Assembly: GCA_003156235.1 (NCBI GenBank)
Contig: PMGP01000347.1
Coordinates: 598 to 7,639 of the forward strand
Direction: 5' to 3'
Length of the DNA stretch: 7,042 nt
DNA from: Acidobacteriaceae bacterium
GTDB lineage: Bacteria > Acidobacteriota > Terriglobia > Terriglobales > Acidobacteriaceae
In this document: piece after piece, positions 1 through 4,793 of the stretch
How the letters are laid out: each line of letters begins with the position of its first letter
Numbering within the stretch: the stretch's first letter is position 1
The notes under the pieces: model-generated
Seen by the model: only the letters and a program-made list of their open reading frames with translations
Told to the model about the DNA's origin: nothing
The model's database searches: none
Made by a program: the position numbers and the translations under genes

Positions 1-26
1 GGCATGGAAGGCATGTACTAGAACAG

Positions 27-54
27 AGATCAGGGGTCAGAGATCAGAGATCAG
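27..54. repeat. Four tandem heptamers, consensus AGATCAG
   Basis: Four 7-bp units stand in perfect register: AGATCAG, GGGTCAG, AGATCAG, AGATCAG; only the second differs, at two bases. The array lies in non-coding DNA just left of the hairpin at 95-131. Eleven bases of it (AGAGATCAGAG, 39-49) recur on the opposite strand at 4227-4237 in the leader of the large receptor gene. No function is evident. It could be a short slippage-type repeat or part of a dispersed intergenic repeat family. Confidence 0.6.
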
Positions 55-94
55 CAAGAACCTGGCCCCAGCTCTCTAATTCTCTTCAAATAGC

Positions 95-131
95 AAAAGG
101 CCTCCAGCTTCGGCTGGGGGCCTTTTCCTTT
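95..131 (+). terminator. Intrinsic terminator hairpin, possibly bidirectional
   Basis: Arms 95-108 and 113-126 form a 14-bp stem closed by a C(TTCG)G tetraloop, followed by a T-rich stretch (TTTTCCTTT). Read on the plus strand, the single non-Watson-Crick pair is a G-U wobble; on the minus strand the same position is an A-C mismatch, so the plus direction is slightly favoured. That suggests a plus-strand gene ending at or beyond the left edge. The minus-strand copy also ends in TTTT and lies about 110 nt downstream of the zinc-ribbon gene, so it could stop that transcript too. Confidence 0.8.
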
Positions 132-234
132 GCTCATTGATTTCTTGACGCAGCGACTTACTTACAAGCAGCCTAAGCCGCCTCAGCCGCCAGGCGGCCG
201 ATCCGAGCGGCATGGTAATAATCCGTTCGCGCCG

Positions 235-495
235 CTAAGTGGCCAGTGCGGGCACATTCGCTGAGGCGATGGATGCCGTGGCTGGAGCAGGCTGCGGCCG
301 CAAGGAACGCAACCAACCGGCGGCAAGCCAAGAGCGCGGAATCGAGAACTCCGACCAGCCGCAATCGAGGCAAACCAGCACATCGGGTGACGGAGTCATG
401 GGAGGATGGCTCAGAGTGCGATGGCAATTACGGTAAAGACGAATCTCAGCAGGGATAACGGATAAGGACGCAGACTGGCATTTCGGGCAATTCAT
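235..495 (-). CDS. Small zinc-ribbon protein, 86 aa, function unknown
   Basis: The protein starts MNCPKC and carries a second cysteine knuckle, CLDCG, at residues 42-46, so Cys3, Cys6, Cys42 and Cys45 can bind one zinc ion as a treble-clef or zinc-ribbon fold. The segment DVLVCLDCGWSEFSIP (38-53) resembles a family of short CxxC...CLDCG(x)xEF proteins that I know as uncharacterised proteins in acidobacteria and related soil bacteria. An extra Cys24 lies between the knuckles. The last 20 or so residues are Ala/Pro/Ser rich and probably disordered. I chose the ATG at 495 because GAGGT precedes it by 5 nt and the knuckle begins at once; an ATG six codons upstream (513) lacks a site at a good distance. 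There is no signal peptide, so it should be cytoplasmic. It appears monocistronic, with its own promoter region upstream. Possible roles are nucleic-acid or protein binding; nothing here decides. That the gene is real is fairly sure; its function is unknown. Confidence 0.8.
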   Translation of the reverse strand: MNCPKCQSASLSVIPAEIRLYRNCHRTLSHPPMTPSPDVLVCLDCGWSEFSIPRSWLAAGWLRSLRPQPAPATASIASANVPALAT

Positions 496-500
496 GGGAT

Positions 501-505
501 ACCTC
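501..505 (-). promoter_or_regulatory. Ribosome binding site of the zinc-ribbon gene
   Basis: Minus-strand GAGGT lies 5 nt before the ATG at 495-493. It decides the start in favour of this ATG over the in-frame ATG at 513. Confidence 0.65.
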
Positions 506-545
506 GAATGCAAAAGACTTCAAAAACTGCAAAATGACATCCTCG

Positions 546-563
546 GGGAAAATTAACTTTAAT
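546..563. repeat. 18-bp direct repeat, copy distal to promoter
   Basis: This copy matches 634-651 at 15 of 18 positions and shares the unbroken 11-bp core AAATTAACTTT (550-560). The copies are 88 bp apart, in the same orientation, upstream of the zinc-ribbon gene. The core is rich in A/T and contains GTTAAT on the minus strand. It may be a regulator-binding site. Confidence 0.5.
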
Positions 564-616
564 CTTTTATGTAGAAGATATTCAACGGTTATTGTGCAAA
601 GATGAAACGCCATAGC

Positions 617-635
617 CCAAAATCCGCAATTTTGG
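617..635. repeat. Inverted repeat CCAAAAT-N5-ATTTTGG
   Basis: Two perfect 7-bp arms (617-623 and 629-635) are separated by CCGCA. If transcription of the zinc-ribbon gene starts near 643, the repeat falls in the first 30 or so nt of the transcript. It could act as an operator or as a 5'-end mRNA hairpin. The structure is seen; the role is inferred. Confidence 0.45.
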
Positions 636-651
636 AGAAATTAACTTTGAT
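634..651. repeat. 18-bp direct repeat, copy proximal to promoter
   Basis: This is the partner of 546-563, with core AAATTAACTTT at 638-648. It overlaps the downstream edge of the candidate -10 element at 650-658, so a protein bound here would sit at the predicted start of transcription. Confidence 0.5.
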
Positions 652-658
652 TATATCA
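650..658 (-). promoter_or_regulatory. Extended -10 promoter element, TGaTATAAT
   Basis: The minus strand carries a perfect TATAAT (655-650) preceded by TG and one base, the extended -10 form used by sigma-70 type polymerase without a strong -35. No good TTGACA is seen 16-18 bp upstream; the nearest is a weak TTGCAC at a 15-bp spacing. Transcription would start near 643 and give the zinc-ribbon gene a leader of about 148 nt. Confidence 0.5.
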
Positions 659-721
659 AATACATTTTAAGTGCAATTTGGACGCATTTCTCTCGGACTT
701 CAACCCCGGATTTGCGGTGGG

Positions 722-754
722 AAGAAAAGGGCGGCAGCCGAAGCCGCCGCCCTT
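722..754 (-). terminator. Intrinsic terminator of the Oar-like receptor gene
   Basis: On the minus strand, a 12-bp GC-rich stem (arms 754-743 and 738-727, one G-U pair) is closed by a C(TTCG)G tetraloop and followed by TTTTCTTC. It begins about 20 nt after the stop codon at 778-776, the expected place for rho-independent termination of this long gene. It separates the receptor gene from the zinc-ribbon gene downstream. Confidence 0.9.
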
Positions 755-775
755 GGAGTACCTCGTCGCTTTGCT

Positions 776-3700
776 CTAGAAGTTGAACTTGGCAGAGACC
801 TGAATCTGACGAGGCCCATACAACACGCTGTTGGTGCCCGTCCTCATTCCGAAGGCGCCGGCCGCTGGGGGCAGGACGGCATAGGGCTTGATGCAGCCGT
901 AGAAGGTGGAACCGGTCGGAAGCGATCCGGTCGCGGTGCAACTAGCGCTGGCTGCGGTATATGTGGCAAAGGTAGAGTTTACGGTTGAGTAAATCTCATG
1001 GTTCATCAGGTTGAATGCCTCGCCGATGAATTGCATGGACATCTTGTCGTGAATGGGAATTTCGCGCGTTATCCGGAAGTCGATGTTGCGGACGCCGGGT
1101 CCGGGCTGGCTGTTGCGCTGGATCTCGGGCGGACGGCCGGTAGTGGCCGCGCCGGAGCCGGAGCTCATTGAACCGCCATAGATGTTGCCGTCTGCGCCGC
1201 CAGTAACCGTGCCGCTCATGCTGGCAACGATCGGAAATCCAGTGGATTCCGTCGCGGTGCCGGAGAAGGTAAATCCATCCAGGCCCTGTTTCATGAACTT
1301 ATTGCCTTCCATGATCATAGGCTTCCACATCACAGTGCCGATAAAGCGCTCGCGCATGTCAATATCGGAGCGGCCATTTTCACCCCTGATGTTGTTGGGG
1401 TCAAGGATAGGATTGCCGCCATAGAAGGTGCCGAACGCACCTGACACCATGTCGTCGTCCAGGGCCTTGGCCCAGGTGTAGTTCAACAGCACTTCAAGCC
1501 CATGCTCGAAGGGCCTGCGAACCGTAACCGCCAAGGAGTGGTACCAGGAATTGGCTACGCTGAAGCCGGCGTTGATCGAGGACAGAGAGGTGTTGATGCG
1601 GTCGGTTGTGAGGTAAAAGGGAACGGTGACGAGACTCGTTGTTCCGCTGGGATAGGTGATGTTGTAGGAGTGGGTTCCGTGCGGAGTCTGCCCCACCAGA
1701 TTGGCATCCGTAAAGACCGGCAGACGAAGTCCGCGCGATCCCACATAGCCCACCGAGAGCGACATCTTTCCGGGCAGAGCCTGTTCCACCGCCAGGTTGA
1801 ACTCATGGACCAGCGGCGGCACGAATGCCGGCGACAGGCCGTGGAAACTCTGCGCTCCCAGCAAGGTTGGGCCACTGACCGTGGGCGCCGTGCCTCCCGT
1901 GGGATACAAGGCGCCCGTCAGGGATGGCCCGGTGACATTGAATGGAACATTGGGGAAGGTCAGCGGGGCAGCGGCAGAACACGATGCGCCGCAACCGTTG
2001 TAGTTGTAGTTGATCTGGTACATGCCGTTTTCCACGCGCATGGCATAGTAGGTGCTGCCTTGGTTGAGGCCGGTGAAGATGCCGTAGCCGCCGCGAACGA
2101 CGGTTCCTTTGAGAGCGTTCCAGGAGATGCCGATGCGCGGCTGAACCCGGTCAGTTACGTTCTTGATGGTGGTGTTGTATTCCGTCGCCAGCGCCGAGGA
2201 GGTGTTGGGGATGACGGGCGGAGGCGTCAGTTGAAGGTCATAGCGCGCGCCCAGATTCACGGTGATATTGCGGCTCAGCTTCCAGGTATCCTCGGCAAAG
2301 CCGTCATACATCTTCATCCAGAAATCGTCGGCGCCAGAGCGGCCGCTGGCAATGGTGTTGATCTTGTCGATGGTCTGAACGAAGGAGGTGTAGTGAGAGC
2401 CGGCATAGGGGTCCGTATCGCCGGCCTTGCCCGCGAAGGCGTCCGCCGCCCAGCTCTGGAAGTTCACCGTTACGTTGGTGCCGGAGTAGTTGTAGAGGCC
2501 GCCGCCCTGGTAGAGGTTGATCATGATCTCATGCACTACGTTGATGTCTCCGCCGAACTTGAGCGTGTGCTTGTTCCAAACTTTGGAGAAGACATCTGTG
2601 AATTGCAGGCGGTGCTCATCCGGCTCGGCAAGCCGCGGCAGCGCGTTGGGCATGCCGTAGGTCTCCGCGCCCATGCTGATGCTGGGTCCCGGAGCATTGG
2701 CTCCCGCTGTCTCCAGATCGCGACCCCATTGGAAGCGCAGATCGTTCACCGCGGTGCTGGAAAGCGTCGAAGTCCAGTGAGCGACCAAAAAACGCTCGTG
2801 GTAGCTGGTGGGGCCGTTGGTACTGGCCGAGGTGTTGGAATAGGTGGGATTCGGGCTGTAGCCGTTGGTGCTGTCGAAATTCACGAAGTTATAGTTCGCA
2901 TAGATCAGGTTCTTCTGATTCAACTGGTAGTCCACACGCGGGAACCATAAAGTCTCACGCGCATAGCGCGAGGGCGCACCCTGCAGGCCCAGGAGGAAAT
3001 TGATTGCGGCCGTGCATTGCGTGCTCGAAATCTTTGTTGGGCATTGGGTGGGCGTAACTACGTTTGTGGAGCCGTAGGTTCCGGAGGCTGTTTGGGAGAC
3101 GGTATTGGTCTCGTAGTAAAGCGCGCGGCCTACCTTGCGGAAGCCGTCCGAAGTGAGGAAGAAGAAGAGCTTGTCCTTGATGACAGGACCGCCCACGCTG
3201 CCGCCGAATTCGTTCTGCTGGTGAACGGGTTGAGTCAGCAGGAAAGTGGGGCCGTTATTATAGAGCGCGTTCCACTTGCTGTACGGATCAAGGGCGTTCA
3301 TTGCCGGATAGCGCAGGTAATAGAAGAGATCGCCATGCAGGTTGTTGGTGCCGCTCTTGGTGATGGCGTTGACCTGGCCGCCGGCGGCCTGGCCGAACTC
3401 AGCCGAGTAGTTCGAGGCTTCAGCCTGGAACTCTTTGATTGAATCCAGGCTGTAGACGAACGGCGCGCCCGAGGAACGGCCACGCGCTTCGCTGAAGAGC
3501 ATCTGGTTATTGTTCGCGCCATCCACATAGTTCTGGTTGTAGAGGCCGCTGATGCCATGGAAGCTGACCAGACCGCTGTTGCCGTCAGCAACCACGTTGG
3601 GAGTCAGCAGAACAAAATCGCTCCAGTTGCGTCCGTTGACAGGCAGGTTCTGGATGATCGCCGTATCCACCACTTGCGAGACTTCGGTCTGCTCAACATC

Positions 3701-4102
3701 CAGAATGGTGTTTATGCCCGACACTTCCACGGTAGTGGTGGCGGACTTCACTGTCAGCGTGAGATTGATGGTGAGCGTTTGACCGACCAGGAGGGTCAGG
3801 TCTCTGGCTTCCACCGCGCCGAAGTTGGCGGCAGTTGCTCCGACTTTGTAATGCCCCGGCTTCAGGAAGGGCGCTGCATAGATACCGACGGAATTGGTCG
3901 TGTAGGTGTGGGCGATGCCCGTATCGACTTCCGTGACGGTCACCGAAGCGCCAGGAATGACTGCCTGACTGGCATCGGTCACGATCCCGGTAATTGCGCC
4001 TGCGCCTGACGTCTGCGCGTGCAGGGCAATGGTGCCCAAACACACGGCCAGAGTGAGGATCATCAGGCAGATAAAGCTCAGACGTATTCGATTCATGGTC
4101 AT
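776..4102 (-). CDS. Oar-like TonB-dependent outer-membrane receptor, 1108 aa
   Basis: This is a large outer-membrane beta-barrel of the type with an N-terminal carboxypeptidase-regulatory-like domain. Residues 1-30 are a signal peptide (basic start, hydrophobic core, LHAQ at the cut). Residues 35-128 form the Ig-like regulatory domain (GAITGIVTDASQAVIPGASV). TTTVEVSG at 122-129 may be a degenerate TonB box. A plug-like region follows to about 255, with NLPVNGRN, FHGISG, YVDGANNNQ and SAEFGQAAGGQVNAITKSG. The rest is barrel, starting near FGGSVGGPVIKDKLFFF and ending in ...VSAKFNF with the terminal Phe expected for BAM recognition. Mature-chain cysteines occur only as three close pairs (354/363, 704/708, 1055/1070). 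I chose the ATG at 4102 because GGAG lies 7 nt upstream and the signal peptide follows. The open frame runs on to 4450, but that part has no secretion signal. A terminator lies downstream; transcription is probably independent of the other receptor. The ligand is unknown; some family members in soil acidobacteria are suspected to import oligosaccharides, which cannot be tested here. Confidence 0.93.
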   Translation of the reverse strand: MTMNRIRLSFICLMILTLAVCLGTIALHAQTSGAGAITGIVTDASQAVIPGASVTVTEVDTGIAHTYTTNSVGIYAAPFLKPGHYKVGATAANFGAVEARDLTLLVGQTLTINLTLTVKSATTTVEVSGINTILDVEQTEVSQVVDTAIIQNLPVNGRNWSDFVLLTPNVVADGNSGLVSFHGISGLYNQNYVDGANNNQMLFSEARGRSSGAPFVYSLDSIKEFQAEASNYSAEFGQAAGGQVNAITKSGTNNLHGDLFYYLRYPAMNALDPYSKWNALYNNGPTFLLTQPVHQQNEFGGSVGGPVIKDKLFFFLTSDGFRKVGRALYYETNTVSQTASGTYGSTNVVTPTQCPTKISSTQCTAAINFLLGLQGAPSRYARETLWFPRVDYQLNQKNLIYANYNFVNFDSTNGYSPNPTYSNTSASTNGPTSYHERFLVAHWTSTLSSTAVNDLRFQWGRDLETAGANAPGPSISMGAETYGMPNALPRLAEPDEHRLQFTDVFSKVWNKHTLKFGGDINVVHEIMINLYQGGGLYNYSGTNVTVNFQSWAADAFAGKAGDTDPYAGSHYTSFVQTIDKINTIASGRSGADDFWMKMYDGFAEDTWKLSRNITVNLGARYDLQLTPPPVIPNTSSALATEYNTTIKNVTDRVQPRIGISWNALKGTVVRGGYGIFTGLNQGSTYYAMRVENGMYQINYNYNGCGASCSAAAPLTFPNVPFNVTGPSLTGALYPTGGTAPTVSGPTLLGAQSFHGLSPAFVPPLVHEFNLAVEQALPGKMSLSVGYVGSRGLRLPVFTDANLVGQTPHGTHSYNITYPSGTTSLVTVPFYLTTDRINTSLSSINAGFSVANSWYHSLAVTVRRPFEHGLEVLLNYTWAKALDDDMVSGAFGTFYGGNPILDPNNIRGENGRSDIDMRERFIGTVMWKPMIMEGNKFMKQGLDGFTFSGTATESTGFPIVASMSGTVTGGADGNIYGGSMSSGSGAATTGRPPEIQRNSQPGPGVRNIDFRITREIPIHDKMSMQFIGEAFNLMNHEIYSTVNSTFATYTAASASCTATGSLPTGSTFYGCIKPYAVLPPAAGAFGMRTGTNSVLYGPRQIQVSAKFNF

Positions 4103-4299
4103 GATGGCTCTCCATAATACTGCTGGTGTTGAGAATGCGCTGGGTGGGTGATGGGCAGCGCTCCTTGGTGAATGACAGACACAACGCGTGAGGCGTTGCG
4201 CAAAGGATTTCTTTGCACCTTTGGCCCTCTGATCTCTCGCGGGTGCTTGGGCCGCTCCATGTGGCGCCGCATACTCAAGTTTCCCCATATAAGATGAAT
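4103..4299 (-). other. Long untranslated leader of the receptor gene
   Basis: If the promoter at 4300-4328 is right, about 190 nt of leader precede the start codon. On the minus strand it holds two hairpin-capable inverted repeats: CAACGC/GCGTTG with a 5-nt loop (4182-4198) and CAAAGG/CCTTTG with an 11-nt loop (4201-4223). It also contains AGAGATCAGAG (4227-4237), shared with the heptamer array near the left edge. The reading frame stays open through it, but the translation does not look like an exported or conserved protein. No known riboswitch class is recognised. Confidence 0.35.
4110..4113 (-). promoter_or_regulatory. Ribosome binding site of the Oar-like receptor
   Basis: Minus-strand GGAG is 7 nt before the ATG at 4102-4100 and 13 nt before the next in-frame ATG at 4096. 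This favours the start giving MTMNRIRLSF over MNRIRLSF and over the far-upstream ATG at 4450. Confidence 0.75.
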
Positions 4300-4328
4300 G
4301 TACTAAGCCAAAATTAAAGCATTGTAAA
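4300..4328 (-). promoter_or_regulatory. Candidate promoter of the Oar-like receptor
   Basis: On the minus strand TTTACA (4328-4323, one mismatch to TTGACA) is followed after exactly 17 bp by TAGTAC (4305-4300, three matches to TATAAT). The block is AT-rich compared with its surroundings. The -35 and spacing are good and the -10 is weak, which would fit an activated or controlled promoter. Confidence 0.35.
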
Positions 4329-4340
4329 CATTTGAAATGT
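4328..4340. promoter_or_regulatory. 13-bp perfect palindrome next to the -35, possible operator
   Basis: ACATTT-G-AAATGT is a perfect dyad of two 6-bp arms around one base. It directly abuts the candidate -35 on its upstream side, sharing one base with it. That position suits a dimeric activator contacting polymerase, or a repressor. An 8-bp direct repeat AGATGAAT also flanks the promoter (4341-4348 and 4292-4299). No known operator consensus is matched with certainty. Confidence 0.4.
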
Positions 4341-4481
4341 AGATGAATCTGGGCGCAAGCGGCCCGAGCAGAAGACAGGCAACGTATTTTCCCATAAGCA
4401 GTCAGGGTGTCATCACAGCCCAGAGACCGATCTAAACACTCTTTTCTCATGACCTCTCACGGATTTAGCTTTCAACAAATG

Positions 4482-4503
4482 ACACTGGTTCTAACGACAG
4501 TGT
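4482..4503. repeat. Inverted repeat ACACTG-N10-CAGTGT
   Basis: Perfect 6-bp arms (4482-4487 and 4498-4503) surround a 10-nt loop in the non-coding stretch 4341-4564, which otherwise shows no gene. On the minus strand it is followed by CATTTGTTG, a poor T-tract, so it is only a weak terminator candidate for the upstream receptor transcript; an operator is also possible. Confidence 0.35.
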
Positions 4504-4546
4504 TCATCCGTCAATAGGCCACCGCTATGAAATTCCGGCGCCCATT

Positions 4547-4559
4547 CGCCCTTCGGGCG
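4547..4559 (-). terminator. Short GC hairpin after the small reading frame, weak terminator candidate
   Basis: CGCCC/GGGCG arms enclose three bases, starting 5 nt beyond the stop codon of the small frame at 4565-4768. No T-tract follows on either strand, so factor-independent termination is doubtful. The position just after a stop codon is the main argument for a role. Confidence 0.25.
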
Positions 4560-4564
4560 TCCGC

Positions 4565-4768
4565 CTATTTCCCTCCGACGGCACCCAACTCTTCAACTGC
4601 GGTCTGCAACCAAGCCGCCCATTGTCTCAGCGTTGCTGGAGTTCCCGCTTCACCTACATCGAATTGTGGCGGAAACGCTAACATTATCAAAGGGAAGCAC
4701 AGTATACCCCAGGCCATCCAGAGGAGCAATGGTGGAAAACAAGTCCGAAATTCTGACAGGAGCAGCAC
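4565..4768 (-). CDS. Possible small single-pass membrane protein, 67 aa
   Basis: A GTG start (4768-4766) lies 25 nt after the stop of the upstream receptor gene and is preceded by AGGA with a 7-nt gap, a good ribosome-binding site. The product has a hydrophobic run, PPLLLWMAWGILCFPLIML, at about residues 12-30 that could cross the membrane, then a soluble tail with an amphipathic-looking helix (TLRQWAAWLQTAVEELG). The tail carries no enzyme motif, and I recognise no family. The tight spacing suggests co-transcription with the receptor, perhaps as an inner-membrane accessory protein. Against a real gene: third codon positions are only about half G/C, lower than in the receptors, and ATA (twice) and AGA are used; the start is not ATG. 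It may be spurious. Confidence 0.4.
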   Translation of the reverse strand: MLLLSEFRTCFPPLLLWMAWGILCFPLIMLAFPPQFDVGEAGTPATLRQWAAWLQTAVEELGAVGGK

Positions 4769-4775
4769 AATCCCG

Positions 4776-4779
4776 TCCT
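4776..4779 (-). promoter_or_regulatory. Candidate ribosome binding site of the small membrane protein
   Basis: Minus-strand AGGA ends 7 nt before the GTG at 4768, inside the 25-nt gap after the receptor stop codon. It is the strongest single argument that the small frame is translated. Confidence 0.4.
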
Positions 4780-4793
4780 GGGAACAGAACCCC

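Noticed and set aside
1..21. Possible end of a plus-strand gene (GMEGMY then TAG)
   Set aside because: Six codons are too few to support a gene. The only hint is the plus-favoured terminator at 95-131; the sequence to the left would settle it.
173..427. 84-codon minus-strand frame overlapping the zinc-ribbon gene
   Set aside because: It is a shifted shadow of the zinc-ribbon gene; the paired CxxC motifs and ribosome-binding site belong to the other frame.
1502..2950. 482-codon open frame on the plus strand
   Set aside because: It lies wholly antisense to the receptor barrel. Its composition (rich in Arg, Gly, Val) is what a GC-rich gene yields when read on the opposite strand, and no domain is visible.
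4103..4450. Upstream in-frame extension of the Oar-like receptor to an ATG at 4450, adding 116 residues
   Set aside because: The extension would bury the signal peptide inside the protein, has no export signal itself, and crosses the candidate promoter and leader. The ATG at 4102 has a good ribosome-binding site.
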